A DNA stretch of 64,000 bases from contig NZ_JAEEGB010000006.1 in the NCBI RefSeq assembly GCF_016316925.1, positions 124,001-188,000 on the forward strand, written 5' to 3'. The translations under genes and the position numbers were made by a program. This document shows, in pieces, positions 1 through 9,054 of the stretch (its first letter is position 1; every line of letters starts with the position of its first letter). The DNA is from Clostridium aciditolerans (lineage in GTDB: Bacteria > Bacillota > Clostridia > Clostridiales > Clostridiaceae). Below the pieces are notes generated by a model. The model was not told where the DNA came from. It searched no databases and worked only from the letters and a program-made list of their open reading frames with translations.

Positions 1-65
1 TTTCAGTTAAAATATTAATTTTCTTTATAAATACTGAAATAGGCTCGGATAATGTGCACTAAAAA

Positions 66-97
66 AGAAGCCTGTGTTAAAGTCAACACAGACTTCT
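66..97 (-). terminator. terminator after pyruvate:ferredoxin oxidoreductase
   Basis: Arms at 66-78 and 85-97 pair over 13 positions with one mismatch, and the minus strand then runs into a T-tract (A-run at 61-65 on the plus strand). It lies 15 bases past the oxidoreductase stop. Bases 1-60 show nothing recognisable. Confidence 0.8.
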
Positions 98-111
98 AAA
101 ATTTTAATTTT

Positions 112-3100
112 TTATTTTGACATAGCCTTATATTGGTTGTATTTTTCTTTTGCTGCTATTTCTGCGTCTTCGAATAATTGATCAGCAATTTCAGGGAAAG
201 CTCTTAATAAAGATGAATATCTTACTTCTCCCATAGTAAAATCTTTATATGATTTAGAAGGTTCCTTAGAATCTAAAATGAATGGGTTTTTACCTTCCTT
301 TTTAAGTAGCGGATTATATCTGTATAAGTGCCAGTATCCTGACTCTACAGCTTCTTTTGATTCTAGCTGTGCATATGCCATTCCCTTTTTAATTCCGTGA
401 TTAATACATGGCGCATAAGCAATTACTAGTGATGGTCCTGGATAACTTTCTGCTTCTTCTAGAGCTTTTATCAATTGTGTTTGATTTGCTCCCATAGCTA
501 CCTGTGCCACATAAATGTATCCATAAGTCATAGCAAGCATGCCTAAATCTTTTTTAACTGTTTTCTTACCAGAAGCTGCAAATTGAGCTACTGCACCTAA
601 AGGTGTTGCTTTAGATGATTGTCCACCAGTATTAGAATAAACTTCTGTATCAACTACTAGAACATTTACATTTTCACCAGATGCCAATACATGGTCTAAT
701 CCGCCATATCCAATGTCATATGCCCAGCCGTCACCACCATACATCCACATGGATTTTTTAACTAAATGTTCTTTATTGTCTAATATAAACTCTAAAAGCT
801 CCTGGCTCTCTCCTTCTAATTTAGTATTTTCCAATGCTTTTATTAATTTTGTGCTTACATATCTAGTTTTGTCACTGTCGTCTTTATTTGCAAGCCAACC
901 TTCTAAAGCTTCCTTAGTATCTTTACTAATTGTATTTTCTGCTAATTTTAATAACTCTTCTACCTTAGAAGTAACTCTTTCTCTTTGTTGCTTTACAGCT
1001 AAACACATACCTAGTGAAAACTCTGCATTATTTTCAAATAATGAGTTTGACCAAGCTGGTCCATGACCTTCATGATTAGTTGTATATGGTACAGATGGAC
1101 ATGCTGCTCCCCAAGCTTGTGTACAACCTGTTGCATTAGCAAAGTACATTCTATCTCCAAACAACTGAGTCATTAATTTTGCATATGGAGTTTCTCCACA
1201 TCCTGCACATGCTCCTGAGAATTCAAGTAATGGCTGTTCAAATTGGCTTCCTTTTACAGTAAACTTATTCATTGGATTTTCTTTTTTGCTTAGCGTCATA
1301 GCATATTCCCAATTTTCCATCTCTTTTACTTGATCTTCCAATGGGCTCATTGTTAATGCTTTTTCTTTAGCAGGACATGTCTGAACACAGCTTCCGCATC
1401 CTAAGCAATCTAATGGATCTACCTGTATACTAAATTGATACTTCTCAAGATCTTTACCTTTTGCTTGTACCATTTTATAGTTTTCAGGTGCATTGTTTTT
1501 CTCTTCTTCATTTAATAAGAATGGACGTATTGCAGCATGAGGACATACATAGGAACATTGATTACATTGAATACATTTTGTCATATCCCAAGTAGGTACA
1601 TCAATAGCAACTCCTCTTTTTTCATACTTACTTGAACCTAGAGCTACAGTGCCATCTGCAGCACTTGCAAAGGTGCTGACTGGAAGTTCGTCTCCCTTTT
1701 GTGCATTAATAGGATTCATTACATTACGAACATACTCTGGTAATTTTTCATCCACATATGCTTGCTCATCTTTTAAGTTTGCCCACTCTGCACTAACTGT
1801 AATTTGTTTAATGCTTTCATTCCCACGATCAACTGCAGCATAATTCATATTTACAATCTTATCACCTTTATGTCCATAGGATTTTAAGATTGCATTTTTC
1901 ATGTATTTAGATGCTTCCTCTGCTGGAATAATGTTTGCCAATCTGAAGAATGCAGCCTGTAAAATAGTATTAGTACGGCTTCCAAGCCCTAATTCTTTTC
2001 CAATGCCAGTTGCATCAATTACATAGAACTTAATATTGTTCTGTGCTAAGTAACGTTTTACGTGATTTGGCAGGTTATTTTCTACTTCCTGCTCATTCCA
2101 GCCGCAGTTAAGTAAGAAAACACCATTTGGTTTAAGTTCATTTACTATATCATATTGATTTATATAAGAAGTTTTATGACATGCAATAAAATCAGCCTTT
2201 TTTACAAGGTAACTTCCACGGATTGGATTTTTTCCAAAACGTAAATGTGATTTTGTAATTCCTCCTGATTTTTTAGTATCATATTCAAAGTATGCTTGTA
2301 CATACATATCTGTATGGTCGCCTATAATTTTAATAGAGTTTTTATTTGCACCAACAGTTCCATCAGAACCAAGTCCCCAGAACTTACAGCTTATTGTTCC
2401 TTCATCACATAAATCAATGCTCTCTCCAAGCTTTAATGAATGGAAAGTTACATCATCTTCAATACCAACAGTAAAATGATTTTTAGTATCAGATGATTTC
2501 ATATTTTCATAAACAGCAATTATTTGCTCTGGAGTAACATCCTTTGATGACAATCCATAACGACCTGTATATATAAGAGGTTTATTCTTCTCATTTATAA
2601 ATGCTGCACATACATCTAAGTATAAAGGTTCTCCTGCTGAACCAGGTTCTTTTGTTCTGTCAAGAACTGATATTTTCTTTACTGTATTTGGCAATTGTTT
2701 TAAGAAGTGCTCTATAGAAAATGGTCTATATAAATGAACATGTAAATAACCAGTTTTTTGTCCATTAGCATTTAAATGATCAACTACCTCTTTTGCAACT
2801 CCGCTCACAGATCCCATCGCAACGATTACATATTCTGCATCTTCTGCTCCGTAGTAATTAAATAAATGATAATCTCTTCCTGTAATTTTATTAATCTCAC
2901 CCATATACTTTTCAACAATTTCTGGTAATCTATCATAATATGGATTACATGCTTCTCTTGCTTGGAAAAATACATCTGGATTTTGTACAGTACTTCTTTG
3001 CACTGGTCTTTCTGGATTCAATGAGTTCTTTCTGAATTTATTTAATTCTTCATTATTTAGTAATTTTCCTAAATCTTCATAATCCATTACATCAATTTTT

Positions 3101-3642
3101 TGAATTTCATGTGAAGTTCTAAATCCATCAAAGAAATGTAAGAATGGAACATGTCCCTCAATAGCAGCTAAGTGTGCTACACCTGCTAAATCCATAACTT
3201 CTTGAACATCTGCAGTATTTAACATAGCAAATCCTGTTTGTCTGCATGCCATAACATCTGAGTGATCTCCAAAAATAGAAAATGCATGTGTTCCAACAGT
3301 TCTAGCACTTACATGTAAAACACCTGGTTGTAATTGTCCTGATATTCTATACATGGTTGGTATCATTAGCATTAATCCTTGAGATGCTGTATAACTAGTA
3401 GCAAGAGCACCAGCTTCTAGTGTACCGTGCATTGCTCCTGCAGCACCAGCTTCTGCCTGCATTTCTACTAAACTAACCTTTTGTCCAAATAGATTCTTTT
3501 TACCATTAGCAGCCCATTCATCTACATGTTCTGCCATAGGTGAGGAAGGTGTAATCGGATAAATTGTTGCTACCTCAGTAAATGCATAGGAGACATAAGC
3601 TGCTGCTTCATTTCCGTCCATTGTTTTTTTAATTTTAGCCAT
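112..3642 (-). CDS. nifJ: pyruvate:ferredoxin (flavodoxin) oxidoreductase
   Basis: Single-chain 1176-residue enzyme, the usual length of this family, that decarboxylates pyruvate to acetyl-CoA and CO2 and passes electrons to ferredoxin. It is cytosolic and central to clostridial fermentation. In order it shows the N-terminal pyrimidine-binding region (YPITPSSPMAEH near residue 28), the transketolase-like and CoA-binding regions, an 8Fe-8S ferredoxin insert (CIQCNQCSYVCP and CLGCGSCVQTCP near residues 690-760), the CAGCGETPY cluster motif near 820, and the thiamine diphosphate domain with GGDGWAYDIG. A Shine-Dalgarno AGAAGGGA precedes the ATG. It is monocistronic: a terminator follows, and a divergent regulator gene shares its promoter region. 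Identification is secure; the physiological electron acceptor is inferred from the family. Confidence 0.97.
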   Translation of the reverse strand: MAKIKKTMDGNEAAAYVSYAFTEVATIYPITPSSPMAEHVDEWAANGKKNLFGQKVSLVEMQAEAGAAGAMHGTLEAGALATSYTASQGLMLMIPTMYRISGQLQPGVLHVSARTVGTHAFSIFGDHSDVMACRQTGFAMLNTADVQEVMDLAGVAHLAAIEGHVPFLHFFDGFRTSHEIQKIDVMDYEDLGKLLNNEELNKFRKNSLNPERPVQRSTVQNPDVFFQAREACNPYYDRLPEIVEKYMGEINKITGRDYHLFNYYGAEDAEYVIVAMGSVSGVAKEVVDHLNANGQKTGYLHVHLYRPFSIEHFLKQLPNTVKKISVLDRTKEPGSAGEPLYLDVCAAFINEKNKPLIYTGRYGLSSKDVTPEQIIAVYENMKSSDTKNHFTVGIEDDVTFHSLKLGESIDLCDEGTISCKFWGLGSDGTVGANKNSIKIIGDHTDMYVQAYFEYDTKKSGGITKSHLRFGKNPIRGSYLVKKADFIACHKTSYINQYDIVNELKPNGVFLLNCGWNEQEVENNLPNHVKRYLAQNNIKFYVIDATGIGKELGLGSRTNTILQAAFFRLANIIPAEEASKYMKNAILKSYGHKGDKIVNMNYAAVDRGNESIKQITVSAEWANLKDEQAYVDEKLPEYVRNVMNPINAQKGDELPVSTFASAADGTVALGSSKYEKRGVAIDVPTWDMTKCIQCNQCSYVCPHAAIRPFLLNEEEKNNAPENYKMVQAKGKDLEKYQFSIQVDPLDCLGCGSCVQTCPAKEKALTMSPLEDQVKEMENWEYAMTLSKKENPMNKFTVKGSQFEQPLLEFSGACAGCGETPYAKLMTQLFGDRMYFANATGCTQAWGAACPSVPYTTNHEGHGPAWSNSLFENNAEFSLGMCLAVKQQRERVTSKVEELLKLAENTISKDTKEALEGWLANKDDSDKTRYVSTKLIKALENTKLEGESQELLEFILDNKEHLVKKSMWMYGGDGWAYDIGYGGLDHVLASGENVNVLVVDTEVYSNTGGQSSKATPLGAVAQFAASGKKTVKKDLGMLAMTYGYIYVAQVAMGANQTQLIKALEEAESYPGPSLVIAYAPCINHGIKKGMAYAQLESKEAVESGYWHLYRYNPLLKKEGKNPFILDSKEPSKSYKDFTMGEVRYSSLLRAFPEIADQLFEDAEIAAKEKYNQYKAMSK

Positions 3643-3739
3643 TTTATATTCTTCCCTTCTCTAATATAATTATGAAAACTATTGCTACTTTTCATTTTTA
3701 GATGCTGCTTCTTCGCCAAATATTTATCTATATTTAGTC

Positions 3740-3753
3740 GCTACCTTTGTAGC
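3740..3753. promoter_or_regulatory. candidate operator in the oxidoreductase leader
   Basis: Perfect inverted repeat GCTAC-cttt-GTAGC placed just downstream of the expected transcription start of the minus-strand oxidoreductase promoter. It is a reasonable binding site for the divergent TrmB-type regulator. The assignment is inference from position only. Confidence 0.35.
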
Positions 3754-3763
3754 CTCTATTTAT

Positions 3764-3792
3764 AGAATAGGTTTTCATATTGTTTTTGTCAA
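3764..3792 (-). promoter_or_regulatory. sigma-A-type promoter of nifJ
   Basis: On the minus strand TTGACA (3792-3787) and TATTCT (3769-3764) are separated by exactly 17 bases. The leader to the ATG is about 115 bases. Confidence 0.7.
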
Positions 3793-3809
3793 GAATTTAA
3801 TGATATACT
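3780..3809 (+). promoter_or_regulatory. promoter of the divergent TrmB-type regulator
   Basis: TTGTTT (3780-3785), 18 bases, TATACT (3804-3809). Its -35 region overlaps and abuts the -35 of the opposing nifJ promoter, so polymerase binding at one should hinder the other. Confidence 0.5.
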
Positions 3810-3849
3810 TGTTTTTAAATGACAGCTTTTTTGGGGAGGATATTTTATT

Positions 3850-4692
3850 ATGAAACTTGATATATTAAAAACTCTACAAGAGTTAAACTTTACAGAATAT
3901 GAGGCAAAAGCATACCTGGCTTTACTTGAGGAATCACCTCTTTCAGGGTATGCAATTGCCTTAAACTCCGGTGTTCCAAGGTCTAAAATTTATCAAGTTT
4001 TAGCAGAACTAACTGAACGTGGAGAAATTTTTGTAAGTCTTGAAACACCTGTTCTTTACACACCCCTGCCACCTAAAGAATTAATTGCTAAAAGAAAACG
4101 TAAAGCTGAAACAGCTTTTCATGCAGCAGAAAAAGCTCTAGAACGGTACACTTTTACTGCGCAGTATAGAGAAAACATTTGGAATATTACTGGACATGAA
4201 GCAATCATAAATCGCGTTAAAGAAGTTATAAAAAAAGCAACCAGCCGCATTCTGATTGAAATATGGGCAGAGGATGCAAATGAATTAAAGGATGATTTGG
4301 AAGCAGCATCAATGAGAGGAATTGAAGTAATTATCGTATCTTATGGAGATCTGTCTTTTGATTTTGCCAAGGTTTATTCACATGATTCTAGTGATCAAAT
4401 AACCTTTGAATACGGAGGGCGCTGGATTATCATGAGCATTGATAATAAAGAAGTAGTTGCAGGAATTGTATCCTTAGGTAATGACAGCCGTGCAGCATGG
4501 ACAGCTCATCCGGCATTAGTTATGCCAATCACGGAAGTTATCATACATGACCTGTATATCATGGAAATGCTTAATAAACATCGTAGTATTCTTGAAGCTA
4601 GCTTTGGTCCAGATTTGATTGAACTTCGAAAACGCTTTAATTCAGACTCACCATGGTTTAGTGCTCATGAAATGTTGGGATTAAATGAATAA
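3850..4692 (+). CDS. TrmB-family transcriptional regulator
   Basis: A 280-residue DNA-binding protein. Residues 1-70 form a TrmB-type winged helix (LNFTEYEAKAYLALL, then SGVPRSKIYQVLAEL), followed by a short coiled region. The C-terminal half resembles the phospholipase-D-like effector domain that follows the HTH in many TrmB relatives. TrmB proteins mostly sense sugars or central metabolites; the ligand here is unknown. The gene starts at an ATG behind GGGGAGGA and is divergent from nifJ with overlapping promoters, so control of pyruvate oxidation is the natural guess, though not demonstrated. No membrane segment is seen. Confidence 0.85.
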   Translation: MKLDILKTLQELNFTEYEAKAYLALLEESPLSGYAIALNSGVPRSKIYQVLAELTERGEIFVSLETPVLYTPLPPKELIAKRKRKAETAFHAAEKALERYTFTAQYRENIWNITGHEAIINRVKEVIKKATSRILIEIWAEDANELKDDLEAASMRGIEVIIVSYGDLSFDFAKVYSHDSSDQITFEYGGRWIIMSIDNKEVVAGIVSLGNDSRAAWTAHPALVMPITEVIIHDLYIMEMLNKHRSILEASFGPDLIELRKRFNSDSPWFSAHEMLGLNE

Positions 4693-5006
4693 AAACGCAG
4701 GGATATCATCTTCAAGCTACATCTCACACATATTGACATAGTCAGAATAGAAACTGGATTTATTATAGATAGAATCTCTACTTATTCCTGTTTTTTCTGC
4801 TAGTAATTCACAAAAGTATCCTATATTATTGTAAAAGATAAAAAATACTGGAAAAGTATACTAAAATAATAGTAAAGTGGATGGAGGATAATATTGAATT
4901 GTACTGGAGTTTTCCAAGACATATAAATAATTATAGAAAGCCATAATGACATTAAAAGTCATTATGGCTACTGTTTTATATAGAAAATCTATATGCACTA
5001 CTATTT
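4693..5006. other. intergenic region between convergent genes
   Basis: No supported gene. The only coding-like stretch is a 21-codon ATG frame (4881-4946) that runs into the terminator hairpin and lacks a ribosome binding site. Confidence 0.6.
4939..4969. terminator. convergent-gene terminator hairpin
   Basis: Perfect 12-bp arms at 4939-4950 and 4958-4969 with a 7-base loop, lying between the convergent regulator gene and the anti-sigma gene. T-tracts are short on both sides, so it may serve both directions. Confidence 0.65.
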
Positions 5007-5777
5007 TTATTTTGTATCTATAACCTTCTGAGCCATTTTAACTAATTCATCTTTTGATATATTAGAATCACTTGCTAAGAAAGAATAGTAAACTCCATCT
5101 TGCATCCAATTTAAAAATTGAATTTGAGAGATTTTTTCCTTGTCAGATCCATAGCTAAATACATATTTACCAAACAATTTATCCTTCTTATCTTGTTCTG
5201 TCATTTTATAATCTGCTGGCACAAACTTGTAAGCAGCTGAATGATAATATAAATCTATACCGCTATAAGTATTACTAACAGTCTCTTTCTCTGAGCTTTC
5301 ACCTAATCTTACATTTCCCATAAAAAGGCTTAATTTATCATTCCCTTTTTTATAAGTAAAATCAAGTGATTTTGTTTTTGCTATCGCTTTATCATTTTCG
5401 TCACGTCCTTCATTATTTACAATATGCCCGCTCTCAAAAACATATCCGTTATCAAATTTATTAATTAATTTAGGATTAAATTTTAAATCCTTCTTCACTT
5501 GTTCTACTGTAGGTATACTAGTGTATGTTGGTTTACTACTTGAACTTGAAGTTATATAACATATTTTCCCTGCGGCAAATACAGTTGTTCCTACTACCAT
5601 AGCAGCTACTAATGCAATCATAATTTTTTTCTTAATTGATCCTTTTTTACTTATTTTTTTATTTTCCATTTCATTATTCTCCTTTTTATCTGGTAAGCTG
5701 TTTAATGTTGCACTTACCTTATTTTTAAAACTTTCAGGTGTATCCGGAAAGGCATTGTTCCAATTGTATTTATTCAT
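5007..5777 (-). CDS. membrane-anchored anti-sigma factor (DUF4367-like)
   Basis: A 256-residue protein with a roughly 50-residue N-terminal cytoplasmic part, one membrane segment near residues 51-70 (IMIALVAAMVVGTTVFAAG), a serine-rich spacer and an extracellular domain resembling the DUF4367 domain found in clostridial anti-sigma proteins. Its ATG lies 8 bases inside the end of the sigma factor gene, the usual translational coupling of sigma/anti-sigma pairs. Predicted role: hold the ECF sigma factor inactive at the membrane until an envelope signal arrives. Partner assignment rests on the overlap; the signal is unknown. Confidence 0.75.
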   Translation of the reverse strand: MNKYNWNNAFPDTPESFKNKVSATLNSLPDKKENNEMENKKISKKGSIKKKIMIALVAAMVVGTTVFAAGKICYITSSSSSKPTYTSIPTVEQVKKDLKFNPKLINKFDNGYVFESGHIVNNEGRDENDKAIAKTKSLDFTYKKGNDKLSLFMGNVRLGESSEKETVSNTYSGIDLYYHSAAYKFVPADYKMTEQDKKDKLFGKYVFSYGSDKEKISQIQFLNWMQDGVYYSFLASDSNISKDELVKMAQKVIDTK

Positions 5778-6252
5778 ATATTGCCTCCATATTCTCTAAC
5801 TTTATTTTTAACAATTTTCGTCCTTTTGCTAATCTACTTTTTACAGTTCCTGCAGGTATCTCCAAAATATCTTTAATTTCTTCTACTGAATATCCTTCTA
5901 CATAATAAAGAACAATTGTAGTACGAATATGCTCTGGTAAATTCTGAATAGCTAAATATAATTCACTATAATCCTTTTTATCATCAGCCTTAGCAGACTC
6001 AAAGTATTCTTCATAAGATACCTGTGGATATTCTTTACGTTTTAAACTATAGCATTCATTTATGAGTATCCTAACTAACCATGTTTTAAAATATTGTTCT
6101 TTCTTTAGTGTATCTAATTTATTATAGGCTTTTAAAATTGCCCCCTGGACTGCATCCTCACAATCTTCATCATGAATCAAAATTGATTTAGATACATGAT
6201 ATAAAGTAGATTCAGTCTCAAGAACTTTATCTACAAATTCATCTTTATTCAA
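5770..6252 (-). CDS. ECF (group 4) RNA polymerase sigma factor
   Basis: About 160 residues with sigma region 2 (HDEDCEDAVQGAILKAYNKL, then FKTWLVRILINECY) and region 4 (YYVEGYSVEEIKDILEIPAGTVKSRL). The frame opens at a TTG at 6276, but TAGGAAG at 6257-6263 sits correctly before the TTG at 6252, so the later start is preferred. It is followed by its overlapping anti-sigma gene. The -35/-10 signals of its target promoters could not be recognised. The sigma family assignment is firm; the regulon is unknown. Confidence 0.88.
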   Translation of the reverse strand: MNKDEFVDKVLETESTLYHVSKSILIHDEDCEDAVQGAILKAYNKLDTLKKEQYFKTWLVRILINECYSLKRKEYPQVSYEEYFESAKADDKKDYSELYLAIQNLPEHIRTTIVLYYVEGYSVEEIKDILEIPAGTVKSRLAKGRKLLKIKLENMEAIYE

Positions 6253-6279
6253 TTGACTTCCTACCTTTCTTTGCAAACT

Positions 6280-6289
6280 GTAGCGCTAC
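6280..6289. promoter_or_regulatory. 10-bp perfect palindrome upstream of the sigma factor
   Basis: GTAGCGCTAC lies directly upstream of the sigma gene's ribosome binding site. It could be an operator or a small leader hairpin; nothing further supports either reading. Confidence 0.25.
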
Positions 6290-6521
6290 CATTTTGCTTT
6301 ACACTAATTAGATGCATATATCTACCAAATGGTTCATTAATTTTAGCTTAAAATTAAATTTTTTATAATATCTATAACTAACCTTATTTTCATAATAATT
6401 TAATACAATGCTGTAAGCTGCCTCTGTAAATCAACTACAAAACAAAGATATCATAAAATCCATTTCTGAATAATACGATATCTTAAGAAATTATTTAAGC
6501 TAATAAGCTGAGCAGCCAGCC

Positions 6522-7913
6522 TTACCCTCTGGCCTTCACCTCCAGCTTTGAATATTTCCTAATTTCTGATGTAATAAGAATAACAGTCATTATAACTGAT
6601 AATATTTCTGCACATGGTCCTGCATACAGAACTCCTAAAACTCCCAGAAACTTAGGTAAAATTATCATAAGCGGAACTATAAAGAAGGTCTGCTTACATA
6701 ATGTAAGTATCATTGCTTTTGCAGGCTTACCTATAGCCTGAAAGAAAACACATGTTGTAAGTTCAAAGCCTATGAACATACAAAAACTCAAAAATACCTT
6801 AAAGGATTTTAATGCAAATTCATTATACAGTGTGTCATTTTGACCAAATAAATTTATTATGTTTTGTGTAAAAAACTGAAATATAATAAATCCTATTATT
6901 GATACAACTGTTGATATTTTTATAAGCATAAAATAGGTATCTTTCACACGTGTGAAGTTTTTAGCACCGTAATTGTATCCAAGTATTGGCTGACCACCTA
7001 TAGCTATACCTATTACAACTCCTAATAAAAGCTCATTCACTTTCATTACAATACCAATTGCTGATATGGGAATATCACTGCCATAAATTGATTGCGCTCC
7101 ATAATTCTTAAGCATATTATTGCTTACTATTATTATTACTGTTACCGCTACTTGCGTAATTAAACTAGATACTCCAAAAAGCATTATTGTCTTACTTACC
7201 TTTACATCAAGCTTCAAATATTCTATTTTAAACTTTATATTTTTAAACTTCTTAAGATACATTAGAGAAATTATGCAGGATAAGATTTGTCCTATTATTG
7301 TTGCTATAGCGGAACCTTTAACACCCATAGCAAAATGAAATATGAATATAGGATTCAAAACAATATTTACAATTGCTCCAAGTATCATAGCTAACATTGA
7401 ATATTCTGGACTTCCATCTGCACGTATTATTGAATTTAAACCTGCTGCTAAAATCATAAAAGGAAATCCTATTAAAATTATTCTCATATAATCCAGTGCT
7501 ATGGAAATATTAGTGCTTGTAGCTCCAAAGCTCCATAGTAACTTCTCCATAAAAATATACCCAACTACTAAAAATATCAAACCTAAAAGCACCATCAAAA
7601 TAATTGCATTACCTATTGCTTTGGCGCCCTCTTCTTTGTTTTTCTCTCCTAATTTTATACTGTAGAAAGCAGCCGCTCCATCTCCTAAAAGTAGTGAAAA
7701 ACCTAATGCTAAAACTACAAGAGGAAAAGTTATATTTGTAGCTGCATTACCAATATAGCCTACCCCTTGACCAATAAAAATCTGGTCAACAATACTGTAA
7801 AGAGCATTGACTACCATTGCAAGCACGCAAGGAATTGAAAACTTCATAATAAGTTTGCTTAATTTTTCATTTTCAATATAGTTTTCATTGATTTTTATAC
7901 TCTTTTCGCTCAT
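6522..7913 (-). CDS. MATE-family multidrug efflux transporter
   Basis: A 463-residue polytopic membrane protein with about 12 predicted helices. It has typical MATE features, including the N-terminal FSIPCVLAMVVNALYSIVDQ region and the later GQPILGYNYGA motif that begins the second half. MATE proteins export cationic drugs in exchange for sodium or protons. A GAGGTG ribosome binding site precedes the ATG. The gene lies 67 bases downstream of a MerR regulator with a drug-binding-type domain, on the same strand, which points to inducible efflux. The substrate is unknown. Confidence 0.9.
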   Translation of the reverse strand: MSEKSIKINENYIENEKLSKLIMKFSIPCVLAMVVNALYSIVDQIFIGQGVGYIGNAATNITFPLVVLALGFSLLLGDGAAAFYSIKLGEKNKEEGAKAIGNAIILMVLLGLIFLVVGYIFMEKLLWSFGATSTNISIALDYMRIILIGFPFMILAAGLNSIIRADGSPEYSMLAMILGAIVNIVLNPIFIFHFAMGVKGSAIATIIGQILSCIISLMYLKKFKNIKFKIEYLKLDVKVSKTIMLFGVSSLITQVAVTVIIIVSNNMLKNYGAQSIYGSDIPISAIGIVMKVNELLLGVVIGIAIGGQPILGYNYGAKNFTRVKDTYFMLIKISTVVSIIGFIIFQFFTQNIINLFGQNDTLYNEFALKSFKVFLSFCMFIGFELTTCVFFQAIGKPAKAMILTLCKQTFFIVPLMIILPKFLGVLGVLYAGPCAEILSVIMTVILITSEIRKYSKLEVKARG

Positions 7914-7980
7914 TAATATACACCTCTTTCAAACTTCATAATTGAAAGAATAATGCATACAGTAACTGGAGAGTCAACAC

Positions 7981-8817
7981 TTATTTTATTGGAATTATCA
8001 ATTCAGTCACATAATTTCCTTCATCTGCTGTATTTATTATGTCTACAAGATAATTATCTATAGGCTCACCACAAATTTCATATCCATTTTCATAAATGTA
8101 TTTAAACATCTTTCTATAAGTATCTATCATGTTATTATAACTTCCATAATGGATAGCAGTAACAGCTTTAAATCCTCCAAATTTTCTAACTACATCATCT
8201 ATTTCTCTTTCTTCAGATACAGCTATACAAACTTCAATATCATATTCCTCCTTTTCTTTTTCTTCAAAATCGATACAGCTATCATAATATATTGCCATAG
8301 CATTCTTTGTAATATGAAAATTATTTCTTTCAACTAATGAAATCAGCTTGCAGTACCTAACTGCAAATTCTTCAATAGTACAAGGACCTTTGCTTCTAAG
8401 ATAAGCAACATAAGAAACAGGTATTTCTTTTATTTCAATTTTAAAATCCTTATGTTTTTTCTCTTCCTTCTTACTTTCTTTAATGCAAAACTGCAATTTT
8501 TCTTTTAGCATTTTTAAATCATGAATTTTATTATCAATCTCTATACATTTTTCATTAATTTTTCTTGTGTTATATTCTAAGTCTTCTCTGCCTAAAAGCA
8601 CTTTTATTTCCCTTAATGAAAAACCTGCTTCTTTAAAATGCTTGATCACAAGCACCAAAGCCAATTGGTCATTTGAATAATATCTATAATTACTGTCTGG
8701 ATCAATCTTTCTTGGTATTAACAATTCTATTTCATCATAATATCGCAGTGTTTTTATTGGAATATTGCATATTTTAGATACTTCTCCTATTTGATAAAAT
8801 TCTTTACTTTCGCCCAT
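7981..8817 (-). CDS. MerR-family regulator with GyrI-like effector domain
   Basis: About 278 residues. The N-terminal MerR domain (FYQIGEVSKICNIPIKTLRYYDE) is followed by a dimerising coiled coil (residues ~85-130). The C-terminal half resembles the GyrI/BmrR effector-binding fold, which binds amphipathic drugs. The frame opens at a TTG at 8859, but GAGGAG precedes the ATG at 8817, which also gives the usual MerR N-terminus. It is upstream of the MATE gene and probably autoregulates both from a promoter with a long spacer. The inducer is unknown. Confidence 0.85.
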   Translation of the reverse strand: MGESKEFYQIGEVSKICNIPIKTLRYYDEIELLIPRKIDPDSNYRYYSNDQLALVLVIKHFKEAGFSLREIKVLLGREDLEYNTRKINEKCIEIDNKIHDLKMLKEKLQFCIKESKKEEKKHKDFKIEIKEIPVSYVAYLRSKGPCTIEEFAVRYCKLISLVERNNFHITKNAMAIYYDSCIDFEEKEKEEYDIEVCIAVSEEREIDDVVRKFGGFKAVTAIHYGSYNNMIDTYRKMFKYIYENGYEICGEPIDNYLVDIINTADEGNYVTELIIPIK

Positions 8818-8878
8818 TTTATTAATCAACTCCTCATATATATTTCTATATGAACGCAATTAACTACATTTTACCATA

Positions 8879-8910
8879 ATTATAATTTTCACGAAGTTTT
8901 CTTTAGACAA
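8879..8910 (-). promoter_or_regulatory. MerR-type promoter with 20-bp spacer
   Basis: TTGTCT (8910-8905) and TATAAT (8884-8879) are 20 bases apart. MerR-activated promoters characteristically have 19-20-bp spacers that the regulator untwists. No clear dyad was found in the spacer. Confidence 0.4.
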
Positions 8911-8984
8911 TACCTCTATTCAAATTCCTAGCTTCATGTTTGTAAAATATTTCAAATAAAACAAGAAAAATATGTGAGATTTAT

Positions 8985-9012
8985 TTCACACTTACGATGA
9001 TTTTATTATAAT
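8985..9012 (+). promoter_or_regulatory. promoter of the 9055 lipoprotein gene
   Basis: TTCACA (8985-8990), 16 bases, TATAAT (9007-9012), with the gene's AAGGGG ribosome binding site following about 30 bases later. Confidence 0.5.
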
Positions 9013-9054
9013 ATTATTATAGTTATTAATTTTTAAATTAAAGGGGTTTGAATT

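Noticed and set aside
4881-4946. 21-codon ATG frame upstream of the anti-sigma terminator
   Set aside because: No ribosome binding site, and it ends inside the terminator hairpin. A 10-codon TTG frame at 4894 has GGAGG but is too short to support.
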